From Coenobita brevimanus (lineage: Eukaryota > Arthropoda > Malacostraca > Decapoda > Coenobitidae), in contig CM064666.1 in the NCBI GenBank assembly GCA_032717465.1, positions 728,001 to 792,000 of the forward strand: 64,000 nucleotides of DNA. The letters run 5' to 3'. Positions 12,301 to 20,470 of this stretch are shown here, one piece after another. Below the pieces are notes generated by a model, which saw nothing but the letters and a program-made list of their open reading frames with translations, did no database searches and was not told where the DNA came from. Both the position numbers and the translations under genes were made by a program. Numbering within the stretch: position 1 is the stretch's first letter; every line of letters starts with the position of its first letter.

Positions 12301-13139
12301 GAAATGGCAGGGGACAGGGCGACTTGGAGGCGATTTGTTTGTGGCCACCCCAAACGGGATTGAGGCGTCTGGCAATAGACAGATAGATAGATAGATAGAT
12401 TCTGCCTAACCCCATCTTTGTTTTGGTGTCATCCCTAACCACACTGGGAAAAAGATAGGAGGTTGAATATAATGATGGTGAAAAAGATGGAAATATAACA
12501 GGATATGCCATTGTCAGATAATGTGCTTTTGTGGCCCATATCTGTGTGCATGCTGTTGCTAGTTTTATTTTTTTTAATTTATTTTTTTAAATTATTGGAT
12601 TGGGAAAACTTGGGCTGTCTGGACATTGCTGCTCCTCACCTTGCCGTAGGATGGGAAAGGAGGTCTGGATGATGATGATGATGATGATTATTATTAGTAT
12701 TATTATATTACTATTATTATTATCATCATCATTTTGCCTAACCCCAACTTTGTGTTTGGATCCTGCCTAACCACATCTTTAGATTGGCAAAAAGGGTAGA
12801 ATAATGAAGACAGGTGATAAAGACCAAAATATAACAGAATACTCTATTGTGAGGTGATGCAGAACCTCTTGCTTGATAAAGGTGACTTGGTACTCTGAAA
12901 ATCCCAATCATTACCAGCAGCCTCCTTCAACTTTAAGTCCCAAAGTATTGCATTCCAGGACATTTAACTTGAGTATTTTGTTCCGGTTAATGTTAGACAG
13001 TTTTTTTTTAGCTAAGAGTGGTTCATTGAGCCTGAGGTGTTAGTAGTGTACGGTACTGGGACAATGTGTTCTGTTCCAGCCCATATTTGACACTTGTTAT
13101 TCAGCAAAGTGTAAGTCATAATAATCTGAGCTTAACATA

Positions 13140-13186
<47 letters not shown>

Positions 13187-13819
13187 ATGATGCGGAACCT
13201 GCTGCTTGATGAGGGTGACCTGGTGCACATAGAGTCCCAGTCATTACCAGTGGCCACCTTCTCCAAGTTTGAGCCGCAGAGTGTCGAGTTCCTGGACATC
13301 ACCAACCCCAAGGCCGTGCTGGAAAACGCCTTACGTAACTTTGCCTGCCTCACCCAGGACGACGTCATTGCCCTCAACTACAACGATCGGATATACGAGA
13401 TGCGGGTCCTGGAGGTGCGACCCGGGAACGCCGTCAGCATCATCGAGTGTGACATGAACGTCGAGTTTGCAGCGCCCGTGGGATACCAGGAGCCGGAGAA
13501 GATGGACAGCTCCTCCCAGCTTCCCGATGACGACAAGGAGGAGATTATCCCGGAGAATGTGGGGTTCTATTCCTTCCAGGGCTCCGGCAACAGGCTGGAC
13601 GGCAAGAAGAAGAACCTGCAGCTGCCACAGGAGGAGCTACTGAAGAGGCTCCCCCGGCAGAGAGGCATCCCAGACTACGACTATGAAGTTGGGTATATTA
13701 AATTCTGGAGACGGACGCCCAAGACAAACGGCACAGAGGCCAAACCCGAAGAACCGGAGGACTTTGATCCATTCAAGGGCAAGGGTACCTCTCTCAGGCA
13801 GGCCAAGAGTCGGAAATAA
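6365..13819 (+). CDS. UFD1: UFD1, ubiquitin recognition factor of the p97/VCP-NPL4 complex (whole gene)
   Basis: Spliced model: 6365-6367, 10253-10370, 11316-11470, 13187-13819; 302 aa against 307 in human. UFD1 pairs with NPL4 as the adaptor that brings ubiquitylated substrates to the p97/CDC48 unfoldase, in ER-associated and chromatin-associated degradation. Seen directly: the N-terminal FSFNVF start, the [14 protein letters not shown] and [12 protein letters not shown] blocks of the double-psi barrel UT3 domain, [16 protein letters not shown], and SIIECDMNV. Two C-terminal SHP (p97-binding) boxes are present: FQGSGNRL at about 222-229 and FKGKGTSL at about 288-295. All splice phases agree. 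The final intron contains a decayed partial copy of the last exon (12854-12972). Sure of identity; only the first exon is uncertain. Confidence 0.93.
6388..6655 (-). mobile_element. L-A LINE 3' end (antisense)
   Basis: TATCTATGTA tail and the inverted terminal box (CCAGATGCTGTAATCCCATA), then antisense reverse-transcriptase C-terminus including a [11 protein letters not shown] frame on the - strand. It lies in the first UFD1 intron. Confidence 0.7.
7035..7205 (+). mobile_element. S-B SINE-like repeat, 3' part
   Basis: Carries GGTAACCATATAACCAA, GGGTTGGTGGAGGGTTAGTG and the terminal box shared with L-A (GGGATTATGGCGTCTGGCAA) followed by TAGATAGATAGA. The 5' half is missing. Confidence 0.75.
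7530..7680 (+). mobile_element. L-C LINE 3' fragment
   Basis: Contains the sequence for CTGGGATGAGGTCATGAG and GGCTGCTAGAGATCAAACAG, then the GCCTTTATAAATGAA end and an AATGAATATTG tail. It corresponds to the C-terminus of the L-C reverse transcriptase with a broken frame. Confidence 0.65.
8057..8206 (-). mobile_element. S-B repeat, inverted partner
   Basis: Antisense S-B: inverted terminal box (CTCCCATAAGGGGTGACTAT), then TAACCCTC and GGTTATCACCCAGC. It abuts a sense copy at 8207, giving a head-to-head pair. Confidence 0.65.
8207..8312 (+). mobile_element. S-B repeat, 3' part
   Basis: GGGTTGGTGGAGGGTTAGTG to the box GGATTATGGCGTCTGACTGT and TAGATAGATAGAT. With 8057-8206 it could fold into a hairpin in the UFD1 intron transcript. 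Confidence 0.7.
8385..8955 (+). mobile_element. L-D LINE 3' end (Jockey/CR1-like reverse transcriptase C-terminus)
   Basis: An uninterrupted frame (8431-8856) encodes the thumb/C-terminal region of a non-LTR reverse transcriptase: [14 protein letters not shown] start, [28 protein letters not shown], and QLWNCLPLS before a stop. A 3' UTR ending TGGTTCCTTCTTCCTCGCAT and a poly-A run follow. 5'-truncated. Placement in the Jockey/CR1 group is by motif style only. Confidence 0.75.
9080..9240 (-). mobile_element. L-C LINE 3' fragment (antisense)
   Basis: Starts TATAGGCACCAACATGCTTG and continues CCTAATGGTGGTTCTCC, the inverted end of L-C. It is non-coding here. Confidence 0.6.
9300..10222. repeat. 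GATGAT / GATGAATAATGT compound microsatellite
   Basis: About 920 bp of ATG-rich trinucleotides interrupted regularly by GAATAATGTG. It produces long low-complexity frames (Met/Asn on +, Ile/Phe or Ser/His on -) that are not genes. It ends 30 bp before the UFD1 exon acceptor. Confidence 0.95.
10253..10370 (+). CDS. UFD1: UFD1 exon: N-terminus
   Basis: Encodes [20 protein letters not shown] and [19 protein letters not shown], matching the UFD1 N-terminus. The acceptor is CGCCCTTAG, with a consensus branch point TGCTAAT 30 bp upstream. Donor AAAA|GTGAGT, phase 1. The exon starts right after a 0.9-kb microsatellite, leaving only a short pyrimidine tract. Confidence 0.9.
10376..10612. repeat. CTAT microsatellite
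   Basis: Imperfect CTATCTATCTGT tetranucleotides directly after the UFD1 donor. They are continuous with the TAGA tail of the antisense S-B copy that follows. Confidence 0.85.
10614..11190 (-). mobile_element. S-B repeat (antisense) with 4-fold internal expansion
   Basis: Antisense S-B from the terminal box (CCCATAAGGGGTGGCCGTTT) through GGTTATATGGTTACCACCCA and GTCACTCAGTGTAAAGCCAC. Beyond about 10850 a unit of about 95 bp (AGGAAGAAGTAGGCAGCACT, GTGGATGATGGTGAG) is repeated four times with few differences, which is a recent local expansion. Confidence 0.75.
11316..11470 (+). CDS. UFD1: UFD1 exon: UT3 domain core
   Basis: Acceptor CCCACAG, donor TGG|GTGAGT. Encodes [20 protein letters not shown] and [20 protein letters not shown], nearly identical to vertebrate UFD1. 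Incoming phase 1, outgoing phase 0. A short direct repeat (AACATCATCCG...CCC) sits just upstream of the acceptor at about 11260-11311. Confidence 0.95.
11541..11715 (-). mobile_element. L-A LINE 3' end (antisense)
   Basis: TCTATCTATTGCCAGACGCC, the CCATAAGGGGTGGCCACAAA box, and antisense reverse-transcriptase C-terminus to about 11706, where it stops at a T-run. Confidence 0.7.
12028..12400 (+). mobile_element. L-A LINE 3' end with open reverse-transcriptase C-terminus
   Basis: Frame 12028-12363 reads [40 protein letters not shown], a Gly/Arg-rich stretch, [16 protein letters not shown] and [16 protein letters not shown]. This is the conserved C-terminus of an RTE-like ORF2. Terminal box GGCGTCTGGCAATAGA and TAGATAGATAGA tail follow. 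5'-truncated, but the retained frame is intact, so it is recent. Confidence 0.85.
12400..12853. repeat. Decayed tandem intron units upstream of the last UFD1 exon
   Basis: 12402-12530 and 12733-12860 align: both carry TGCCTAACCCCA, then CCTAACCACA, then AATATAACAG and a final ATTGT(C/G)AG. A further relic near 11950-12000 shares GTGGCCCATATC and TGTTGCTAGTT with 12525-12570. The units look like successive old duplications of the intron end, one of them extending into the exon (12854-12972). Confidence 0.6.
12590..12690 (+). mobile_element. L-E LINE 3' tail
   Basis: Contains CTTGGGCTGTCTGGACATTG, GGATGGGAAAGGAGGTCTGG and a GATGATGATG tail, the terminal box of the L-E family seen complete at 33796-34600. 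Confidence 0.65.
12854..12972 (+). pseudogene. Decayed partial copy of the last UFD1 exon (exon echo)
   Basis: After an AG at 12852-12853 the reading frame gives [28 protein letters not shown], against [25 protein letters not shown] in the real exon at 13187. Nucleotide homology reaches the GACATC codons at about 12966 with a one-codon deletion. Two in-frame stops (TGA at about 12893, TAA at about 12965) exclude use as a coding exon. If spliced in, it would be a poison exon. Confidence 0.8.
13144..13186 (+). promoter_or_regulatory. CT microsatellite serving as acceptor pyrimidine tract
   Basis: About 20 CT dinucleotides end directly in CAG at 13184-13186, the acceptor for the last UFD1 exon. 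The tract is length-unstable DNA used as the splice signal. Confidence 0.8.
13187..13819 (+). CDS. UFD1: UFD1 terminal exon
   Basis: One 210-codon exon containing the second half of the UT3 domain and the whole C-terminus: [41 protein letters not shown], two SHP boxes ([16 protein letters not shown]), ending in a basic tail RQAKSRK and TAA. Codon use is GC-rich compared with the flanks. The acidic linker after GYQEPEK is arthropod-specific in sequence but expected in length. Confidence 0.96.
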   Translation: MMRNLLLDEGDLVHIESQSLPVATFSKFEPQSVEFLDITNPKAVLENALRNFACLTQDDVIALNYNDRIYEMRVLEVRPGNAVSIIECDMNVEFAAPVGYQEPEKMDSSSQLPDDDKEEIIPENVGFYSFQGSGNRLDGKKKNLQLPQEELLKRLPRQRGIPDYDYEVGYIKFWRRTPKTNGTEAKPEEPEDFDPFKGKGTSLRQAKSRK

Positions 13820-13917
13820 TACTAGAACTTAATAATCACAAGACTTTCATGTAGGGGTACTGGTAAGAGCCTTCTCAATACACTACACGCAGTTCTCAGT
13901 ATAAGTCTTACAACAAA

Positions 13918-14345
13918 CTCTTATCTCTTTTATGTCCAACTCTCTAATGCAAGAGTTACCCGTTACTCCCAGTCCATCGTGTATGCAACAGATCAACTCT
14001 GGAACTGTCTCCCTCTCTCTGTATTTCCTACTGCCTGTGACCTCCAATGATGGTAGTTAGGCAGGGAGGGTAGGCAGGTAGGTAAATAGGTAGAGGGGAG
14101 GTAAGTTAACCATCACTCCCAGTCCTTCATGTATGCAACAAGTCTGCTCTGGAACTTTCTTCCTTTGTCTATATTTCCAACTGCCTATGACCTCCAGCCC
14201 TTCAGATGCCGTGTATCCAGGCATCTTGCAATGAATAGATCTTGAATTTGGCTTTCTGTTTTCTTGTTTTTGTATTTTTCTCGGAGGGAACAATCTTGCA
14301 GGCTTCTGGCCTTTGGTTCCTTCTTTCTTACATAAGAAAATAAGT
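13918..14345 (+). mobile_element. L-D LINE 3' fragments, partly duplicated
   Basis: 13918-14046 and 14103-14345 both carry CAACTCTGGAACTGTCTCC- or CTCTGGAACT-like reverse-transcriptase C-terminal sequence. The second runs on to the 3' UTR box TTTGGTTCCTTCTTTCTTAC. They lie about 100 bp after the UFD1 stop and may form part of its 3' UTR. Confidence 0.65.
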
Positions 14346-14426
14346 GCTTCAGTATTCACTCATTTGGATTGACTCAAAATTTTCCTCCACCCCCCCCACC
14401 CCACTCAAAAAATAATAATAGTAGAA

Positions 14427-14432
14427 AATAAA
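14427..14432 (+). promoter_or_regulatory. Candidate poly(A) signal for UFD1
   Basis: First AATAAA downstream of the UFD1 stop, about 610 bp away, with a second near 14479. Assignment is by position only. Confidence 0.3.
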
Positions 14433-14434
14433 TA

Positions 14435-15330
14435 ATCTTAAATCAGTGAAATGTCAAATTATATTCCCAGAAATATGTAATAAATAATTCCTGGTAATGT
14501 AGGAGAGTTTTTATTTTTATTTTTATTTATTTATTTTTTACTATGGGCCCAGAACTCTCCATATCTGTACAGAACATTAGTAATTTCATCGGAATAATGA
14601 ATTGGGTTTAGCTTGGGTGTATGTATGGTTTATTACTCTCAGACTTATTTTAATAGTGAGAATTTATCAGATGTGGTGTGCAAGAATCCAACCATACTAC
14701 AGTGTCCGTGTTTGCGATGAGAAATACATAAATCTTAAGTCCTAGTGCTTTTCTTGTCTTAGAGGTGGTGGCTGAGTGTTTGGAGATGTTTGCTGTTTAA
14801 TACAATGTGAGTTTAATCCCAGTATTTGGCAGGGAACAGATTGATGAATTTCGTTAAAACAGACTTTACTTATTTTCCACAAGGCCCACTGACATGTCAT
14901 AATAATACACCTGCCAGTACCATTAAGCCACTGATGAATGAGGCAGCCTTAGTGTATATTCAGTATGGATGGTGGGTATTGGTGCCAGAGTGGTGACATG
15001 TGAAGGTGCGTGGCCTGTAGGAGAATTTGTGTGCCTGAGGGTTTATTCTGGAGAGGCTTGTGTAGTGCAATTAAAAGTAGTGACAGAAGTGTTCGTCTGT
15101 GAAGTAGGGTTCAGCATGGAGGCACAGGTCTTCAGATCAGCAAGATGAATGTCCATTGTGGGTAATGCCTAGTGGTATATTAAAGGAGCTGTTGGTAGAT
15201 ACAGCTCCAGGTCTGCTGTAGAATATAATCCCTGTAAGCAACAATGGACAGCCAGGGAATTACTGACTGGTACTGCAACTCCTTCAACCCAGAGGAATTT
15301 CTTGTAAAATTTAAAATACCACATGTGCTG
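14435..15330. other. Intergenic DNA, nothing recognised
   Basis: No frame longer than 60 codons with protein-like composition and no match to the repeat families named here. Confidence 0.5.
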
Positions 15331-15334
15331 ATGG

Positions 15335-15682
15335 TGGTAGATGGTGGCTACCATCATCCGCTCACTTGATGTAGTGCTGCCTACTTCCTCTTTCACCTTT
15401 ATCATTCTTTTTCTGTGTCTGCCCTCCTGTCTTCCTATTTCTCCCATCTTTCCTGTCATGTGCTGTTACTCTTCTTTCCTTTCAGGTGGCTTTACATTGG
15501 GTAACAAGCCTGATAGTTTCCTGTAAGCTAGGAAACCATTTACAGTGCTGGGTGGTAACCATATAACCAACCCATATGTGTTCCTTGTGTCAACAAGTGG
15601 GCTGGGGAAGGGTTAGTGCCTCTTCCTATAGAACAAATGACTCGAAGACAGTCACCCCTTACGGAAGTGTGGTGTCTGGCAA
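15335..15682 (+). mobile_element. S-B repeat, nearly full length
   Basis: Starts GGTGGCTACCATCATCCGCT, continues through GTAGTGCTGCCTACTTCC, GGTGGCTTTACATTGGGTAA and CAGTGCTGGGTGGTAACC, and ends in the degenerate box GGAAGTGTGGTGTCTGGCAA. No TAGA tail remains. Confidence 0.75.
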
Positions 15683-15689
15683 TGGAGGA

Positions 15690-16790
15690 AGTGATTACTC
15701 TGTATTTGCCATGTGTTTCTGCATGACTGTTAGCATTGCGCCTTGGTTGTATCACCATTTCAATAGGTAATGGCCAGATTATCTTGGCTGAATCAATGTC
15801 AGTACTGTATCTCTTTAGCAGTATCTCACCCAACTTCCTTAGTTCATGGTAAAATTATACCAGCATTGGTGGTGGAAGCAGCCTGCATGGTGACCAGTAC
15901 TACAAAACTCCCAGTACAGCCAGCAGCAGCAGCAGTCATGTGCCTCCAGTTTCCTGCCAGGAACATGGGCCCAGCACCTTCAGTTACCATCACAATCAAA
16001 TGTTCACTAATGTTTTGCTGCCTGCTTTGGTGATCCAAGATGGTACACAAAATATTGCCATATACTGTGGTGGCAGCGTGAAATAAATGCAAGACAGGGA
16101 TGTCTTTACTATGCAACACAGATACCTGTATAATCAAGTGGCTTTGCTCCTGTTATGCCAACATCCCTCACTTCTCTGCTTTCCCTTGAAAGGAGAATGG
16201 GGACTGCAGGAAAAAGGTGAGTTCAGCCTACAGACCACCAGGTTCATCTTCAGATGAGGCTGAATCCACAGCAACAACAGTAGTATGATGCACACATCAA
16301 GAAAATTTGAGAAAGATGCTGATATTCAGGCAGGAATGAGGATTACAGAAGGCAGGACATAATGGTGGTAAGCAGATATTTTTGTTTGCAGTGATACTTG
16401 TGTAAGACACTGCCCATCAAGAAGCCATGTCCCAGGTAAGTTCTGTTCAGAACAAGGTAACAACAAAGACACTGGCAACACAGCCATTTAGGCAGCAACA
16501 TGGTATCCTTCTGCAAATGGGCAGTCATATGCAACATAAAATAACACAACATAGTACGTCAGCTGCTGGGCCATCAGCAAAGTGTGTGATACCTTATACA
16601 GCTTTCTTGCTGGATCCTGTTGTAATTAAACCATGTTTTGTATGAGCCTTTTGCATTGCCAATTGCCAGTGTTGTAGAATTATATTTTTGAGTAAATGTA
16701 ATTATATACAAAAATCCTTTTGATAGTAGTAAAATAGTTGTAGAGAATTGCCAGATTCAGAGCAACCATTTACTATTCGTAAATTTACCC
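15690..16790. other. Intergenic DNA with an H-related fragment
   Basis: No gene seen. 16150-16285 resembles foldback family H (GAATGGGGACTGCAGGA, GGTTCATCTTCAGATGAG). The rest is unassigned. Confidence 0.45.
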
Positions 16791-16803
16791 TTCTAAAGAC
16801 ATG

Positions 16804-16962
16804 GGGGCATGGTGGCTCAGAGGTAGAGCATCTGAGTCGTGATCGGGGGATTGCGAGTTCAAGCCTCGCCCGGGACTGCTGTTGCGGGGGTGGTAGCGCA
16901 CTCCTGTAACTTAGTGGGGCTATATAGCCATAGCTGCCTAGCCCAGGGATTAAATCTCTTTT
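16804..16962 (+). mobile_element. tRNA-derived SINE with target-site duplication
   Basis: The head has a polymerase III A box (TGGCTCAGAGGTAGAGC) and a B-box-like GAGTTCAAGCC, then a body ending ATAGCTGCCTAGCCCAGGGA. It is flanked by identical TAAAGACATG at 16794-16803 and 16963-16972. The pseudo-tRNA cannot fold as a functional tRNA and has a long non-tRNA body. Confidence 0.85.
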
Positions 16963-17099
16963 TAAAGACATGAAAAGTTATATAGGTATGTCTCCAAGGA
17001 CAGATTAATTGAAAGTTGTCCGTTTATATCCCTATCCTCAGATGGAAAATACATGAATATGAATACTGTACTATAGTTAAGGAGACTGAGTGGATAGAT

Positions 17100-17629
17100 T
17101 GATAGAGATGATAACAGATAGGGTGCCAGTCTTTACTGTGAGGATTGGAGGCCCTGTAGGATCTTTATAGTGAAGGTAGTGTTGGAATTGGCAGAGGATT
17201 TTTCTTGCTTTCTCTTTTTCTCAGTGAACACACAACACATACTGTATCTGGGATGTGAGGGGAGAGAATTTAACAAACCATTGCAGTCTTGCAAGAACAC
17301 TGTTTTGAACGCAGGCCGAAGTATAGGAATTATTGGGTTTTATAAAAGTTTAGGACTCCATCATCGCAGGTGGGGTGTTTTTGCTTATAGGAAGGTAACA
17401 CAGTACAGTAGTTTAAAAATGTACAGTAGTTAGAACTTCCAACAGGGATGTGGAAAGTTTTCTTGATTTGTCAGTGTTATTACTTATTTAAAAATTAATA
17501 TTTCAAAGGCTATTTGGCCTAGAGCTTTCAAACCTGGTCAGCTTTGTCAGACAGCTGTCCGCTTCTTTTGACCAGATATGGTGGGAGTCTGTCAACCGGA
17601 TCTGCGGATAATATCCGGAGAACGGAAAA
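17100..17629. other. Intergenic DNA, nothing recognised
   Basis: Mixed sequence with short frames only. No repeat family of this window matched. Confidence 0.4.
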
Positions 17630-17818
17630 ATGAGTCAGCCACGCTATCTCTAGGGAATAAATTCCCCGAGCTAGGCCCTGATTGATCATATGGTCTTGCT
17701 AGGTGATGGCAGAGTACTTCCTCTCCCAGCAAGGCAGCAGCCTGGGCAGGGCGTGAACTCTTGGCCCTATGGTCTCAAGTGAAGCACTCTACCACTGAGC
17801 CACCCTGCCCTCCCCCAA
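17630..17818 (-). mobile_element. tRNA-derived SINE (antisense)
   Basis: On the - strand the head reads GTGGCTCAGTGGTAGAGTG (A box) and AGAGTTCACGCCC (B box), followed by a body with TCGGGGAATTTATTCCCTAG. It is a different subfamily from 16804. No clear target duplication was found. Confidence 0.7.
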
Positions 17819-18234
17819 CGTTATCTCAAGGACTGCATAAACTAGGAAACTGGAAATGTACTACAATATAGCCTTAAGGAGAATGCAGTGTATAAAGGCG
17901 TATGGTTACAATCAGTTGATCATTTTCTGAGATCGCCTGGGCCAATAAATTAAGATTTTGTTGGATATTCTGAAGGTTGCTAGATTTTCCATGAAGGATT
18001 AAAACTATTGTAGAGCCACCAAATTTGGTGGACTTCTGGACTGTGATGACCTAAGGTGAAATGGACCTTGACCTCAAGGTCCCTTTATAGCTCATTTTCT
18101 AGTAGGCAATGGCTGTGGTAAGTTTTACAGGTTATTTCATCAAAATTGTTGGACAGTTTTACAGTGTTCCAGTTAGCGTGGGTTAACGGGTAAGGAGAAA
18201 ATTGAAACACTCAGGTTAATGTAGATTCAAATAT
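17819..18234. other. Intergenic DNA with a 20-bp palindrome
   Basis: No gene seen. At 18063-18082 GGACCTTGA and TCAAGGTCC form an inverted pair with a 2-bp centre, resembling two opposed FTZ-F1/ERR-type half sites. Function unknown. Confidence 0.4.
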
Positions 18235-18578
18235 TTTAGTTGTTTTGACCTCAGGTTCATCTGAAATGTGATGCAGGTAGCCTGTAGGCTTGAAGTACCC
18301 TTCTGCAGTGTACCATCCTCCTTTCGGGGAACGGAGGGAACTGAGGGACCTCTGCGTGTATAACTGGGTAATGGAAACACCTGGTTGTGTCCACCTGTGA
18401 CGGCATTCTTCCAGCACTAGACATCTTGGTGCTGGAGGGAAGCCTTCACATGGTGGTACTGATGTAACTGAATGGTTCCGCTGCCAATTTTGAACTCTGT
18501 CCCTATCTCCCGAAAGTCTGATGGTGGACTGTAGAAAGACATCTAGCCTGTAGTCCACTGCATTTATGTTTCAGATGA
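18235..18578. repeat. Foldback element, family H
   Basis: The left end (about 18240-18330, GGTTCATCTGAAA) and right end (about 18480-18578, TTTCAGATGAAC) are inverted copies of about 95 bp with many mismatches. The centre carries GGTGCTGGAGGGAAGCCTTC. Related pieces occur at 21238, 29175 and 55305. Confidence 0.65.
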
Positions 18579-18663
18579 ACTTTGGTCAAAACAGTTGAAA
18601 TGTTTGTCCTTGTATTGTTAAGAGTGGTTTAGGTGTAAGGCATATGGTTATAGTAGTCTAAAT

Positions 18664-18903
18664 CAGGGGCGCTCCCAGGGGGAGGGGCCCGGGCCCAGGC
18701 CCCTCCCTTAGCTCTCCGGGTCCTTTAAAAATTTATTTCGATAACAGCAAAACACAAAAAATTGGCAGGTACAAACAAAGAGTAACACGTGAGCCAGCAG
18801 CTGCCTGACTCTAAACCTGCATGTGACCTCCCCGTAATTATCGGATTACCTGACCTCACCTCACTACTGGCCCCCCCTTAGAAAATTCCTGTGTGTGTCC
18901 CTG
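18664..18903. mobile_element. hAT-like non-autonomous transposon (MITE)
   Basis: 240 bp, beginning CAGGGGCGCTCCCAGG and ending GTGTGTGTCCCTG, so the outer CAGGG/CCCTG ends are inverted. The flanks are a perfect 8-bp duplication GTCTAAAT (18656-18663 and 18904-18911). An 8-bp duplication with CAGGG ends is typical of hAT elements. No transposase, so it must have been mobilised in trans. Confidence 0.85.
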
Positions 18904-19015
18904 GTCTAAATGCTTGTTGGGAGCCGCTCATGTATGTAAGGAAAATAGCTATAGTAGCCTGGCTTAAATACAATGCTTGTTGGAGCAGTTATATTCGAAT
19001 CATTATGGTAAGTGA

Positions 19016-20470
19016 ATTACCCACTGCGACGAGACACCACCAGGACTTCGCGACACCCACCCTAAGAGGAGACCACAGAGGGCCTCTGAGGGCGTGTGCA
19101 ATACCCAGGCAGTATGGGTCTATGTCCCCTACTACCTTGCACCCTTATTTCCCACGATGGACCCAGCGAGAACTACATAGAGCTGGTGCATTACCCTCCA
19201 GCTGGACCAGCCCTCGCCAGGTTCGGGGTGGGGCTGATACCTCAGTCCCAGACAGCACCCGAGTGACGGCCACTAGCTGCATTAGGCTTGAGACGGCCAC
19301 TAGCTGCATCCCCTCCTCTGCAGAAACCAGTGACTGCCACTAGCCACTCACTAGCTGCATCCCCCCCTCTGCAGAAACCAGTGACGGCCACTAGCTGCAC
19401 AAAGGGGGAGACGCCCACTGCCCGCTCTCCTTCTGCAGCTGCCTTCAGGAGCTAGACCTGGGTGACGACCACTAGCCGCACCAGCAGGCAGGTGACAGCC
19501 ACAAGCCGCACTTTGCCTGCCATTCCCTCCCCTCCCAGGACCTTGGTGACGGTCGTTAGTTGCACCCGTGAGCAGGTGACAGCCATCAGCCACACTCAGC
19601 CCACAGTCCACTCAGAGAACAAGGCACTGGCGACAGCCACTAGCCACGCCTCCCCTCGCAGGACCTCGGTGATGATCATCAGCAGCACCTGTGGAAAGGT
19701 GACGGCCACTAGCCGCACCTCACCTGCAGTCCTGTCAGGAAGTCGGGCCCCGGTGACAGCCATTTGGCGCACCAACAAGAGAGGGATGGCCACTAGCTGC
19801 CCTACCCCTGTTGTCCTTGGGACCTCAGCGACAACCACCAGCTGTGCCAGGAAGAGGCCAGACACCACCCCTCTCTCGCCCCCTGTGACTTCCCCTACAG
19901 AGGACATCCCTTGCTTGGCCCACCCCTCCTGCAGCCGGGCGGGACACCCCTCCTGTTCTCCCCACAGAGGCAGCCCTCAGGAGGAACTACCCTGTCTGGA
20001 GGAGGTCTGGCAAGGCCCCATTGTGACCCCAGGAGTAGGAACAGTGCAGCTGGCGCCCAGATGAGACCACCTACTGCTGGATTCCGAAGGAGAGGACGAT
20101 GCAGGCCACCCCTGACAGCGACCCGACCCGAGGGAGACCACAGTCCCAAGACTCCCCAGGGCGCCCCCAGGACCCTGGGGCGTGACCTCCCCAGCCCCAG
20201 AGGACGACGACCTCCTCCCCAGGGTGGGTGCAGACAAGCACGCCTACTCTCCTTATTCGGTCCCAGCCCTGAGGACCGAACGCCCCATCGAGGCTCCACT
20301 AGAGAAGGGCCCCTCTCCACGCCGCCCAGCAGCCCACTCCAGACGACGCGGCCCCCGAGGGTAGTCCCGTGCCCTCTGAGGGAAGGCACACCTGACGGGA
20401 CCCTTCCCATACTCGGCCGACACCTGTAGGAGCCCAAGACTTCAGTAGCCCCGTCGGAGTCCTCCCACCC
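19016..20470. other. GC-rich segment with degenerate GTGACGGCCACTAGC motif repeats
   Basis: Composition changes sharply to GC-rich. From about 19260 to 19860 a motif of about 21 bp (GTGACGGCCACTAGCTGCAC and variants such as GTGACAGCCATCAGC) recurs at irregular 45-90-bp spacing. The frame 19462-20064 stays open and reads repeated VTATS peptides; overlapping frames on both strands are also open, as expected of GC-rich DNA. No known domain. It could be the remnant of a mobile element or an unrecognised low-complexity coding region. Confidence 0.5.

Noticed and set aside
16804..16880. tRNA gene
   Set aside because: A and B boxes are present, but arms do not pair properly and a non-tRNA body with flanking duplications follows. 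It is a SINE.
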